DNA of 64,000 nucleotides from Diabrotica undecimpunctata (GCF_040954645.1 NC_092806.1:75890141-75954140), one strand, 5' to 3'. Shown: positions 32,350 to 42,535, counted from the first letter of the stretch. Program-made: numbers and translations. The notes: generated by a model not told the origin, from the letters alone.

Positions 32350-33226
32350 CTAATCACAGTCAGATTTACAATTAAAGCAAATGTATAATGGGCTTTTGTT
32401 TATACAGTTTAAATGGGTAACGTGCTTACATTCTCGACATTGTACTAACCACCAATCTTCGGAGCTTGATGAATATGGACCACCGCATACCAAGCACAAA
32501 ACTTCCTCATTGGAAGACTCTTTTTCGGTTGCTTTCAGGGCTGCTTTTCTCTTTTTGATATTTTTCTTTAATTGCAAAGATTTTGTCTTTAGATTATGTT
32601 CAACCTGAACTTTACGCTTGAAGGTGTCCCTTTTCTTCGAATTTTCTTCTTCAATCAACATCTTCTCTGGTGTATCAGTCAGAATATAGCTGTCTTTCGT
32701 CTCGTTCTTCCTTCTTTTTTGAGTTTGATTAGATATGCTTTCGGCAGTGGCTTAATATCTTGAGGCGAAATAAATACAGCTGGATTATTAGGCTTGGCTG
32801 ACGGAATAGTGTGTATTTTAGGTGACAAGGTAGTGGATGGACCCGGTTGACTTTTCAAGTGACTGTTGTCTTGAACTGTAGGTGGTTCAGGTTGATTAAT
32901 TTCTATGGTTTCTTCATATAGAGGTCTATGAGTTACGGTCTATGAGTTGATGCAGTAAAATCACTATCGTTGGAAAATATCTTGATTGACAGGCCAAATA
33001 CCAGTGCAGGAGAAACCAGCAAGAATATTGACAGGCATAGTGGTCAAAGGAAATGATGTTCTCATAATTGAAGACCAATCGTATAGTCATTCTTTTTTCA
33101 GCATTGTTTTTCATCCACTGATTTATTATCTAAAGGTTTAAGCCTATATGAAGTGTGCGGCAGAAATGAAAGTGGAGTAATGAAATTAGCTCTCCAAAAT
33201 TCAATCAGAGAAATTGAAATATGAGA
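32350..33226 (-). pseudogene. pogo transposase C-terminal remainder with PHD-like finger
   Basis: After the stop at 33227 the same frame continues SHISISLIEFWRANFIT, LPHTSYRLKPLDNKSV (normally 'P-P-H-x-S-H-x-L-Q-P-L-D'), then degraded sequence, a Pro/Ser-rich linker and an open 103-codon end (32350-32661): basic KRKVQVEHNLKTKSLQLKKN followed by CLVCGGPYSSSSEDWW, VQCRECKHVTHLNC, YICFNCKSDCD. The C4HC3-like spacing is a PHD-type finger found at the C-terminus of many insect pogo/jerky-like element proteins; a second example ends the copy at 39188. Confidence 0.78.
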
Positions 33227-34120
33227 CTAGTGGTTGTCTAGCAATACAAGCACTTTATTGGCTTCACTTGATTTTACGTGTTTCGTAATAACAAGAAATT
33301 CATTATCTTGCGTCCATCCAGACTTATTTCCAGTTCCTATACACTCAACTGGTCCATCTCTAATAAAGTGGTCTTGAAAACGTAACCGTGTGAAGACGAA
33401 CATTGGAGGTACGGTATTCCCCACTTGCTTAGTTTTTTTTCTAGCTATAACTTTGGATAGCTTGTAAGGCTCAAAATTATATCTGTCTAATTTAGTTGAC
33501 AATTTATTAAAAAAGTTTACATTTTCTTTACTAAAATTCATTGCTCGTGAAGGGCTAGTAGCTTGAGGTGTACAAAGACTTAAATTTGAATTTCGTCGCA
33601 TGAATGCAATAAGCCAATCTTCACTTGCACGTTCAGTCGTGTCCAATTTTTCTGGGCAGGGCAGTCTGTTACACTTTGCAAATTGAAAAGCTAACTTGCG
33701 TAAATCTTTTGTGGTAAGTCCGAAATACAAATATACAGCAGTTTCGCAGTATTTAGCAAGCTGTAACTCCATTTCGTCATTAAATACTCTGTTGTGAGGA
33801 TTGTATCTAACCAGAGATTGTGAGTTTTCAGCTAACGATTTAACATAGCGATATAAAGAATCGTGACACATACCATAATCTTTAGTCACTTTTCTAATAG
33901 ATTGGTTAGTATCTATTTCCTTCCTAGCTGCTTCGTCATAAATAACTATTGGTGTTAACCCCAATAATTGGTTAAATGTGCACTGGAACCAGTCTCTTAA
34001 ATTGCGCAGCCAAGATATACGTCGTCTCCCCACGCTTCGTTTGCCCTGAATCTTTCCTTGGATAATTAACTGGAACAATCGGTACTTTTTCCCTCTCATC
34101 ACATGACCAAAATATTCCAT
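33227..34120 (-). CDS. LINE-pogo chimeric ORF, 297 aa
   Basis: Residues 1 to about 53 (MEYFGHVMRGKKYRLFQLII, GKRSVGRRRISWLRNLRDWF) are the C-terminal tail of an RTE-like LINE RT. From about residue 60 the protein is a pogo-type transposase: a psq-like helix-turn-helix (EIDTNQSIRKVTKDYGMCHD, SLYRYVKSL), LTTKDLRKLAFQFAKCNRLP, a second DNA-binding half (ASEDWLIAFMRRNSNLSLCT, PQATSPSRAMNFSKENV), then KVIARKKTKQVG joined to NTVPPMFVFTRLRFQDHFIR and KVLVLLDNH. The join after KQVG skips a stretch of about 25 residues usual in the family, and the N-A/M-D-E-T Asp region before it is also lost. The stop follows LLDNH, so only the second catalytic Asp survives. An open chimera, but surely not an active transposase. 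Confidence 0.75.
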   Translation of the reverse strand: MEYFGHVMRGKKYRLFQLIIQGKIQGKRSVGRRRISWLRNLRDWFQCTFNQLLGLTPIVIYDEAARKEIDTNQSIRKVTKDYGMCHDSLYRYVKSLAENSQSLVRYNPHNRVFNDEMELQLAKYCETAVYLYFGLTTKDLRKLAFQFAKCNRLPCPEKLDTTERASEDWLIAFMRRNSNLSLCTPQATSPSRAMNFSKENVNFFNKLSTKLDRYNFEPYKLSKVIARKKTKQVGNTVPPMFVFTRLRFQDHFIRDGPVECIGTGNKSGWTQDNEFLVITKHVKSSEANKVLVLLDNH

Positions 34121-34513
34121 AGAAAATAATTAAACTCTATTAAATAATAGTATAATAGGTGTAAATTGTAACATGTTAGAAACGACACCGCAGTGTGTGT
34201 TACAATCGACACCAAGTTAACCTATAAATAAGAAAGATGATTTTTGTATATATTATGCCCTTCATAGAAAAAGTTAGCTACAGTAAACGGAGGTAAAGAT
34301 GTTAAAAATCAACAATTTGTGGCGCAACTAAAATTTACTTTTATGATGATGATAGAAACAAGTGACTCTAACTTGTGCAGTAGGTTACGGCCAACTCTGA
34401 AACTACAGTCGGTGGTGTGAGGCAGATATCCGTCTATGCATATTAGTGCGTTTTGATTTATCTCAAATGATTGCGCCAATATCACTCTTGTTACAAATGA
34501 CACCAGTCTCCCC

Positions 34514-35289
34514 TAAGTCTCCAAAATGTGTACGCATTTTGACGTTGAGTTCGCGGTTTTTAGTTTAATTGGTTTAAATTTTGTACTACTTTGAAATAGT
34601 TTGTGATATAAAATATTTTGTTGACTGAACATGAAGCTAGAAACGTGACGTAATAAATACCCTAATTACAAATTAAATGAATATGACGTGTCCCTAGAGA
34701 CGTGAGAAAACAGTAAACTGATTATTGTTAAACAAGCAAAAACAGAAACATAATCAGAAACATAATCAGTACCCAAATTATAAATAAAATGAATCATTTC
34801 GCACATATGTGTGTTCGTTGTTGGTTTGTCGCTTTCCATGGATCGAGATAAGTATGCGATCAGTACGATGTAGAATATTTTTCAACGATCTGTACGCGTA
34901 CGGTTCGCGAACAGTTCTGCTCGCAAATGTGTACCCGCCTTTAGCCTCCTGCCAGCACGGTGACTATTCGAGTTGGACATCGCTGCGGCTCATATTGCAG
35001 CATATTGGACTTCCTATTTATCAGTAAAATTTACTCCCTTATTTTACTTCCTTAGTTTGTTGTTACATGTGGCAAAACTTTGAGGTTATAATGGCGCCTC
35101 CATAAAAATACAGTAAGTTGTAGTGTTTTTCTGTACTTTAAAGTATTGATTGTTTTTATGTATGTTACTTAATGTTTGGACGTATTATTTGTGGTAAATA
35201 TATATTTGAAAATAATTAAGCTGGTCACATCAGGGGCCCTCTGAACTTTTTGTCAAGCATTTTGGACATTGGGACTTAGTTAGCAAAAT
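34514..35289. other. Right part of the TTA-flanked element and spacer
   Basis: Up to 34940 this is non-coding sequence of the 3.3-kb element, and beyond it intronic spacer. No gene. A short plus-strand ORF at 34809-35027 runs through the TIR and is not meaningful. Confidence 0.6.
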
Positions 35290-36990
35290 ATGTTACCATA
35301 TTCACGTTTTCTACGTTTAGTTACAGACAAAAAAAGGATTTTTTTCCTTAGTGAAGATAGCAATAATGATTGTAGCGAAAACGAGAATATTTCTAAAAAC
35401 ATTTTAAATGTTTTTCATGAAAACGAAAATAACTCCCAAAATAATTTAGAAAATGATTTAGATTCGAAGCGTGATTCTGACGATGATACTACTTTACTGT
35501 AGCGCTGGGAAAAACTCCAAGAAACGGAACAATTAGGTGATGTTAAGAATATGTGAAATGAAAATATTTTAAAACTCAAGATTTCGATGTCGCTGATCCA
35601 TGGACTGCTAATAAAGATCACGAATTCTGGACACCATTGGATTATTTTTCTTTTCACGAGTAATATACGAGTTATGCAAGCAATCGAAAAGAAAAGCCCA
35701 AGGTCAACTCCGGAGGAATTCATTAAACTAATAGGTATTCTTATTTTGATAAAAAATTTTGGACTACCGCGTAGATGCCTCTATTTCATGAAAGGAATTG
35801 AAATTTCCTATTATTATTTAGCTTCTCCGAGATAGAATCTACTAATTACTTATTTTTTTACAGATTGTAGATAACTGTTCAGTTTCAAAGGAGACCTTAA
35901 AGGCAAATAAACTTTGGAAAGTTCAGCCTTTTCTTGATGTTGTACGAAATAAATGTATCACTCTTCGAAGATCTTTCGAGTTGTCAATCGACGAACACAT
36001 GAGTCCGTTCACTGGCACCACTAGTCTACGACAGTGTATCAAGAACAAACCTAATCCTGTAGGTTTTTATTAAAGTAGGTAAAAGAGAATGATCTACCGG
36101 TTTCGCTGTTTACAAACTTTTACAGCATCTTCAGGCCTTTAAGAAACTAAAGCTAAAATACATGTATTCTCTTTTTACAACTTTAATAAAACCTACAACG
36201 GATTGTGAGCAGAAGACTTATTTCCCTAACATTCATGAATATGTGCTTACAACAGCAACTTTTTCATCATTATAATCCTGTAGGATTAAAGGATTTTGTG
36301 TTTGCTTCAAAAAATGGCTAGTCTTGGATTTCTTTATTTTTATCAAGATGCAAACACTTGGCCTGATGCTGCTCCTAACAAATCCTTGGGAATTGGAGGT
36401 TCTGTTGTGAAAAAACTGTCAACGAACTTGTGTCCAGAAACAACAATTGACTTTGATAGATATTTCTTATGATAATGCTTGTTATTGGTACCATTATAAA
36501 TAATCGAATTTCACGAGTACTTAGGAGCAAAAAAGATTCTGCTTTACTAAAAGAAGGCCGAGGTTCCCATGAAGAATGGGTACGCGGTGATAATAAAGTA
36601 TCTATTTTGAAATGAATGGACAATAGATCTGTGAGAATGGCTTCTACATCTGCAGGTTCTTTGTCAGTGGCTGTCAAATGGCCTGAACGTATCTTTTAGC
36701 ACTTTATTGATCTTACATTAACCAATTCATGGATAGAGTATCGACAGAATAGTGCAGCGTTTGGCGATAAGAAATCATGGGTAATAGATTTACTGGAATT
36801 TAAGCTGTATGTTAAAAGTGCACTAGGTCTAGGTGGTAAGCCTACAAGCGGGAGACAAAATAGTGCGTCTACTTCAAGAGAACCAAAGATATCTGAAGAC
36901 GAAGAGCCCTTAATTCCTGTAAAAAGATCTAAAGTTGTCCAGTTATCACCTATAAATATAAAAAAACAGTAATGACCATTTGTCAATATG
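35290..36990 (+). pseudogene. piggyBac transposase remnant
   Basis: From ATG 35290: an acidic Asn/Asp/Ser-rich start (NDCSENENISKN, DSKRDSDDDTTLL), then ITNSGHHWIIFLFTSN, SPRSTPEEFIKLIGILILIK, LPRRCLYF, ISYYYLASPR, WKVQPFLDVVRNKC, SFELSIDEHMSPFTGTTSLR, QCIKNKPNPVG, and after a 210-bp insertion LKDFVFASKNG, GTIINNRISRVLRSKKDSAL, KEGRGSHEEWVRGDNKVSI and MDNRSVRMAST. The LSIDEHMSPF box holds one catalytic Asp of the piggyBac DDD triad, and 'CKWMDNRxVxxASN' another; the TFDNFF-type Asp is not clear. The usual C-terminal Cys-rich domain is replaced by a Ser/Pro/Lys tail. Multiple stops and frameshifts. TTAA ends were not identified. Confidence 0.85.
36064..36273. mobile_element. 210-bp insertion with 11-bp target duplication
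   Basis: The piggyBac target word AATCCTGTAGG stands on both sides (36053-36063 and 36274-36284), and reading across it restores the frame PNPVGLKDF. The insert begins TTTTTATTAAAGTAGGTAAA and has CTTTAATAAAACCTAC later in inverted orientation, plus CTACCGGTTTCGCTG and GCATCTTCAGGCC. A long, sequence-unconstrained duplication points to target-primed reverse transcription (SINE, LINE or Penelope-like end), not a cut-and-paste element. Confidence 0.82.
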
Positions 36991-37464
36991 ATCTGTCAGA
37001 AATAGAAATTCTTACATGCGTTGCCAAAACCCTGTATACACTAATAAAACAAGATTCTTTTGTATAAAATGCAAAATTTACTTCTGAATTTTTCCTGCTG
37101 TTTTTTTCAGTTTAATACTTAAATTATATAAAAGTAAAGTCCTGATGTCCAACCGCACCTGTCATATTATGTCTGTCAAATAATTTTTTTTGGTTTTTAT
37201 AGATTTTCGTTTATTGCTTTCACAAATAAAAAGAGAAAATAGAAATTATTGTTAAAATTAAACTTAAACTTTTTGGGACTAATGAGGATATACAAATCGT
37301 TGCAAGTATCACGATTTGACGAGCCATAACTTGGTTACCGTTAGTCCTAGAATATTTTACAAAAGACTATTTTAAAGTATAGAAAATAAGATTTTTTTAT
37401 TCATATCAGTATTTCTATTTATATCAGTAGCTTATTATGACTCTAACTGCATATACAACATGCC
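36991..37464. other. No recognisable gene
   Basis: AT-rich intronic spacer between the piggyBac remnant and a foldback element. Confidence 0.55.
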
Positions 37465-38053
37465 TGCTTCATCAGATACTCGGGTTGATATAAATTCAAA
37501 CTCGGAAAGTGCAACGAATGTCTCCTAAATATTTACCACTGCAGTGGTTAGCATACAGAGGTGCCATCTACTTTGGTGGCCATGAACGAAAACGATTTAA
37601 TAATATCGTTTTCTGTCCTCTGGGCTGTACGAAATGGGTAAAAGATTAAGCAACTTATAAATCAACAACATATTAATCAATAGATTAATCTTTTAGCAAC
37701 TGCTATCGCTTTGTTGAATTTAATGACCAAATATATGGCCTGGGAGAACAAATTCGTTAAACTTCCCGTACTCGAATCGGTATCAATAAAGTAACAAATT
37801 TGTTCTCTTAGGCCATATATTTAGCCATTCATTTCAACAAAGCGATAGCAGCTTTTGCTAAAAGATTTAATCTTTTACACATTTCGAATAGTCCAGAGGA
37901 CAGACAACAATATTATTAAATCGTTTTCGTCATGGCCAACAAAGTAAGTGTCACCTCTGTACGCTAACCACTGCAGTGGTAAAGATTTAGGAGACATTCG
38001 TTGGACTTTCCGAGTTTGAATTTGTATCAACCCGAATGTCTAATGAAGCAGGG
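37465..38053. repeat. Foldback element, ~280-bp arms
   Basis: The left arm (about 37465-37758) and right arm (about 37791-38053) are imperfect inverted repeats: CCTGCTTCATCAGATACTCG, AAATTCAAACTCGG, ACGAATGTCTCCTAAAT and CCACTGCAGTGGTTAGC at left have inverse partners at right, as do GCTATCGCTTTGTTGAA and GGCCATATATTT near the centre. Part of the centre is repeated once more at 38085-38160. A piece of the right arm recurs at 44523-44640. Non-coding. Confidence 0.8.
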
Positions 38054-38166
38054 ATACTGAAATAAGTCATAACACTCAATTGATACCGATTCGAGCACGG
38101 GAAGTTTAACGAATTTGTCCTCCTTGGCCATTTAATTCAACAAAGCAATTGCAGCTTTAGCTAAAA

Positions 38167-38169
<3 letters not shown>

Positions 38170-38237
<68 letters not shown>

Positions 38238-38256
38238 GTATATATATGTATATATG

Positions 38257-38319
<63 letters not shown>

Positions 38320-38334
38320 ATATATATATACATA
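38170..38334. repeat. (TA)n microsatellite with TGTA interruptions
   Basis: About 165 bases of TA with several TATGTA breaks, ending only ~48 bases before the acceptor of the glass zinc-finger exon. Confidence 0.97.
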
Positions 38335-38382
38335 TTAGCAAGATATATTCCTGCTATATTTATAAGTCTAGGTTTTTTACAG

Positions 38383-38620
38383 GCAAAAGTTATGCACGAC
38401 CTAGTACACTCAAAACTCACCAAAGGACACACAGCGGAGAAAAGCCTTATAGATGTATAGACTGCAACAAATCTTTTTCGCAAGCGGCAAATTTAACCGC
38501 GCATGTGCGTACGCACAGCGGTGAAAAGCCATTCCGTTGTCCAGTTTGTGACCGGAGATTTTCTCAAAGTTCTTCAGTTACAACTCACATGCGCACACAT
38601 TCTGGCGAAAGGCCTTACAG
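38383..38620 (+). CDS. gl: glass coding exon (zinc fingers 1b, 2 and 3)
   Basis: Residues 236-314: [16 protein letters not shown] completes finger 1. Finger 2 is [20 protein letters not shown] with RTH. Finger 3 is [20 protein letters not shown] with RTH. The linkers SGEKPYR, SGEKPFR and SGERPYR are canonical TGEKP-type, so the fingers bind DNA in tandem. The finger residues are almost identical to Drosophila Glass, as are the recognition-helix words [17 protein letters not shown] and QSSSVTTH. The acceptor TTTTTTACAG|GC completes the split Gly. The donor CTTACAG|GTAAGA leaves phase 2 inside Arg of the finger 3-4 linker. Confidence 0.98.
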
Positions 38621-38856
38621 GTAAGATTTTTTAAATAGTAAAGTTCGATTTAATACAGAAAAAAAAAGTACAACTATTTAAAAAATGTATATATGTTTAA
38701 TACGTTGGGTTTGTTTGTTTTCAATCGACTTTCTTTGTTACTAATTCGTTTTATCTGTTATATTTTTCGTCTCCTCAAACACTTGCCTTCCATATCTCGT
38801 TCTTCTATTACTTTATTTCTTTTCCAAATTTTCCCTATTCTGAATACCTGTTTTGG

Positions 38857-38858
<2 letters not shown>

Positions 38859-38918
<60 letters not shown>
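38859..38918. repeat. (TA)n microsatellite, insertion site of a pogo element
   Basis: About 30 TA units. The last TA is immediately followed by the GGGGAAGGGTGG end of the pogo transposon. A short TATATATATA remainder stands on the far side of the element at 41419-41428. Confidence 0.97.
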
Positions 38919-38921
<3 letters not shown>

Positions 38922-41418
38922 GAAGGGTGGGCAAGTCGACATACTCGAATAAATGTATCGAATATATACTCGAATAAATCGATTTATTTTGAAAAATGTA
39001 AAAGGTATCATGAATTAAAAAGCGCCATAATACAAACAGAACATTCTTTTTTAATATTTATCAAGTGAAAAACAAAAAGAGAACTCCATTTTAAAACTGT
39101 AAATGTAAAACAAAAAAGAGTCAAAATGTCATCTTGCCCTACCCTAGATGGCAAGACGGCATATACGTGGATTTATACATAAAGTGATCAATTATCAAAA
39201 CATAATTCACAAATAAAGTTCTTAGCCTTCATTGATAGTCTTGCACACTCTGCATGAGCCCACATAATTTGACACTTTTGGCAACGTAACCAGCTTTCTT
39301 GAGATTTGGATAGGCTATATAACTCATTGCAATAGAGGCATGCGCAATCATCGTCGTCGTCCTCATTAAAGAGCTCTTCACAGTCTGATTTTTTTTTCAT
39401 AGATTTTAACTGCCGCACTTCGTTCACTTTTTCTTAATTTTCCGGTTCTCTTATCTCGATAATCTTTTTGAGTGTCTTTATCTCCACATTCTAAGGTACC
39501 ATCAAACACATTTTTCTTTACTGAGTTTTGCTTATTCCCTCTTACCTCTCTCGCTTTCTTAATATTTTGTTGTTCTCGAAGACTCTGGAGGTATGGACTG
39601 GTGGTAAGAACATCTTGGTAACTATTGGCATTTCTTCTTCTGGACTTTCTTGCATTTCCCTGAGAAAGAGGTGAAATTTGCAACAAAACGTTTGTGACGT
39701 TATTAGCTGAAGACTCTACATGTTCATGTGGCTTTGTATTTACCGTTGTAGATGACTGCGGATCTTCTTCATTCAAATGTTCTGCTGCAGTGAAACATGA
39801 ACCCGGATTAAGGGATTCAGTGTTTGCATTATCGGCCTCAAGTGGTACGTCAGTTACTGTGCTGAGCAAATACATGTGTTCTGGAAATATATCCGGGTGG
39901 AAAGGTAAGATCCCTGTTGCTTTGAATCCGCTTAAAGCTATCGATAGTATTGCGGTTTTATTGTAGGTGGAAGAAAAAAGCGACGCCACCTGGTAAAGAG
40001 TGATAACACGACTTGGATTTTCTTTCAACCATTGAGTTGCTGCTGCATCGTAGTACTTACTTAGTGGCCCGAAAAAGTACACATCGAGAGGTTGGAGACG
40101 ATGTGTGCAATGTAAAGGCAAGCAAAATAGCACCACTGAATTGTTTTTTGCAAGTTACAATGCTTCTAAATTTTTATGGCTGACATGCCCGTCTAAAATT
40201 AGCAGGGCTTTGTGTTTGGTGTAAGGTTGAACATGTTTAATAAAGTGTTCCATCCATTTTAAAAATAGTTCCCCGGTCATGTTACCTGATTCATTGTACA
40301 AACATAAAGTCCCAAGGGGCGCTCCGTCGTATAATTTTGGATTGAATTTCTTCCGAGGAAAAATTATAGCAGGTGGAATATAAGTTCCCCCTGAACTCAT
40401 GCAAGATACTACAGTTGAATGTACTCCCCTTTTCCCGCTGGTGATGGCACCCACTTGTTTCTTTCCTTTTAGCGCAAAAATTTTAGAAATATTTTGTACA
40501 GTTGTCAACCCTGACTCGTCCATGTTAAAAATCATATTTTTGTCGATTTCTTCATTATTTATTACGTTACGTAGATTTTTAAAAAAAGGTCTTTACTTGT
40601 GGTTTGTTAAAACTTTCAGCGCGTGCCATTGATGTTGCCTCTGGCTGACGTAAACATATATTCGTTTGCCTTAGTCGAAAAGAGCGTAGCCAACCTCTGC
40701 TTACAATGTTTTTCGTGTTATTGAATTGATGCTTTAACTTTATTATTTATTTAACAAAAAATCTGGCTTCCAGTGCTAGAATATACTCCACTAGAGCCTC
40801 TTCTAGTTCTCGATTTAAGGTTGTTTCATGTCTGCCAAGATGCGTTCTTGTACCAACTGCTATTTTATTTCGATTCATGGCACGGCGGCGACATGTTGCC
40901 TGGGGCACTTGGTAATGCCTGCTAGCCTTTAACCAACCCATGCGGTTTTCCGCTACAGCCTGCAACGCTCGCTCCATGTTCTTCTCATTTCATGTCCCTC
41001 TATTGGTTTTTCCAATAGAGGGACCCATGTTTTTACTTCTATATTAATAGTAAGTACCGTCCTTTAGAGGGCACCGTCCATAGATCCGTCCTTTAGAGGA
41101 CAAGATGACACAGCTATATCTCAACTTGCCCGCTAGCGCGTGTGATCATAGCATGAAAACATGGTCTGTTAAAATATAAACTAAGAGCAGTTGCAATATC
41201 CTAAGGTAAAGCTTAGAAACACCCTTTTTATCTCTAAAATAAATCAACGTGAATACTTTTTTAAACGTACGGAGCATCCACACCCGAAGACTATCAAACG
41301 GGTACTGTGAAGGAGTAGATTCTAACGAGCTTGTGGACTGAACGAATAATGGACTAGTTTTCGTGGTGGGGGCAATGTGTAGTCTTGCCCGGCTATGTCA
41401 ATTTGTCCACCCTTCCCC
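38919..41418 (-). mobile_element. pogo/Tigger transposon, complete ends
   Basis: The left end GGGGAAGGGTGGGCAAG and right end (inverse) GGGGAAGGGTGGACAAA are TIRs that continue weakly (TCGACAT / TTGACAT). TA stands on both sides, as expected for a pogo/Tc1-mariner insertion. The element is 2500 bp. It carries one minus-strand gene that still covers DNA-binding, catalytic and C-terminal finger regions but has several inactivating changes. It lies in glass intron 4, inside a TA microsatellite. Confidence 0.92.
39188..40977 (-). pseudogene. pogo transposase with C-terminal PHD-like finger, near-complete
   Basis: Starts MERALQAVAENRMGWLKASR, HYQVPQATCRRRAMNRNKI (psq-type helix-turn-helix), LVEYILALEARFF, a stop (TAA near 40747), VSRGWLRSFRLRQTNICLRQ, PEATSMARAESFNKPQVKTF (second DNA-binding half), a T-run frameshift near 40590, MIFNMDESGLTTVQNISKIF (first catalytic Asp in MDES), KGKKQVGAITSGKRG, ALLILDGHVSHKNLEAL (second Asp in LDGH), a stop at 40155, LPLHCTHRLQPLDVYFFGPL (third residue position), then a Ser/Asn/Lys linker, and in an overlapping frame from 39427 CLYCNELYSLSKSQESWL, CQKCQIMWAHAEC, FICELCFDN. 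Two stops and two frameshifts separate it from an intact gene. Known relatives are insect jerky/Tigger-like proteins. Confidence 0.88.
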
Positions 41419-41419
41419 T

Positions 41420-41924
41420 ATATATATATTATGGTAAGTAAAAATATGAATTTTAAATTATAATAAATATATTACTTCAACAAACCTTACAAAATTTCAA
41501 TTTGTCTCAAGCTGTACCCTCGTGACTCAGTATCTTTGTTGTTGTATTTGCGGGTAAGAATAAGAGCAAAAGGAATAATAAAAATACTTAAGATAAAAAA
41601 TGTATCAAATCTTAAATACATCAATATAATTTATCAATATAAAATTCATATACCTGCTATATAAAATGAATAAAATTTTATAACAGATTAAAATTTATGA
41701 CATCTTAATAATTGTAACATCCAAAAATATACAGATCATGTGTTCTTCAATTTTAGGAATCAAATAAGAAAAACTGTTTCTATTCAAAAACCAAAAAGTT
41801 TTCAAAATACTTCTATCTCCCTATGACTGTCTATTGAAAATTTTAAATCCAAAACTTAATCTGCAAATTTATCGGGCTATCTCTTAAAATCCTGATTCTC
41901 CTAGTTTAAGATACTCTCCTCCTG
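41420..41924. other. No recognisable gene
   Basis: AT-rich spacer right of the pogo element. Nothing named. Confidence 0.55.
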
Positions 41925-42535
41925 GGTCGATTGACACTTACAAATATCTGAGACACGAGATCAAAATAGACAGAGATCATCAAACGCACGAAATACAGAG
42001 GCGAATAGGCCTGACATGGGCAGAATTTGGCAAACTAATCCATATTCTAAAAAGTGCAATTCTCATGTGTCTTAAGGGAAAGGTTTACAATCAATGTGTT
42101 TTGCTCGTACAAGCTTATGGTGTGAAGATTTTAACACTGTCGCAAAAATCCGCTAATAAGCTCATAGCTACACAACGAGCCATGGAACGTGCAATGCTAG
42201 AAGTAAGCCTTCGAGACCACATAACAAACCAACAAATCAGGCAAAGATCGATTTTGAGTTTAAGACGTCTTCGAAAGAATCACGACATTTAAGTGAAACT
42301 GGCAAGGACACTTAGCTAGAATAAAAAATGGCCAGTGGTCAAAAAAAAAATCATGGAATGACGGCCCAAAAACTATAAAAGAAGCCAAGAACGACCACCG
42401 ACTAGATGGACCGATGACGTGAAAAGAATAGCGGTAAACTGGTTACAAGTGGCCCAGTGTAGAGAACACTGGAAAGAACATGGACGCGATTGGCTGAGGC
42501 CGGGAGAGATGGGGGGCCAGGTAGTCATGCCCCGT
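41925..42535 (+). pseudogene. RTE-type LINE RT C-terminal region
   Basis: Plus strand: YKYLRHEIKIDRDHQTHEIQ, RRIGLTWAEFGKLIHILKSA, LMCLKGKVYNQCVLLVQAYG, VKILTLSQKSANKLIATQRA, MERAMLEVSLRDHITNQQIR (75 codons open from 42065), then, frameshifted, KWQGHLARIKNGQWSKK and AVNWLQVAQCREHWKEHGRD. This is the thumb and C-terminal tail of RTE/BovB-like reverse transcriptases ('YLGHEIxI...RRIxLxWAAFGKL...KVxNQCVLPVLTYGxETLTL...TQRAMERxMLGxSLRD'). It stops at the end of an oppositely oriented LINE. Confidence 0.85.

Larger units (their letters stand above)
32036..34513 (-). mobile_element. pogo/Tigger element, dead, carrying a LINE piece
   Basis: The ends GGGGAGACTGGTGT (32036) and ACACCAGTCTCCCC (34513) are inverted repeats. 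TA follows the right end, while the left flank reads TG, so the expected TA duplication has decayed on one side. Both terminal regions also contain TTGTTACAAAT. Inside, on the minus strand, are a chimeric 297-codon ORF, a broken catalytic remainder and a C-terminal PHD-like finger. The ends share the GGGGA start with the pogo copy at 38919, and the protein layout is the same, so they are related subfamilies. Confidence 0.8.
31659..34940. mobile_element. 3.3-kb TTA-flanked element hosting a pogo copy
   Basis: AGGCGGGTACACATTTGCGA at 31659 and its inverse TCGCAAATGTGTACCCGCCT ending at 34940 are perfect, continuing inward to GCAGAACTGTTCGCGAACCG. TTA flanks both ends (31656-31658, 34941-34943). 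About 2.5 kb of its length is a pogo element, so the original was about 0.8 kb and non-autonomous. A ~55-bp block (ATGACGTGT, CTAGAGACGTGAGAAAACAG, TAAACAAGCAAA) occurs twice, at 31910-31990 and 34683-34740, on either side of the pogo. Starts six bases from the preceding MITE. Confidence 0.85.
26462..38382 (+). other. gl: glass intron 3 (11.9 kb) splitting zinc finger 1
   Basis: GTAAGTAC at 26462 to TTTTTTACAG at 38382, phase 1. It contains LINE, pogo, piggyBac, TTA-flanked and foldback elements. The segment 26462-27280 has no element or gene that I recognise. Confidence 0.9.

Noticed and set aside
34809..34943. GC-rich TIR region as a CpG promoter
   Set aside because: The CpG richness is fully explained by the transposon terminal repeat that also occurs at 31659.
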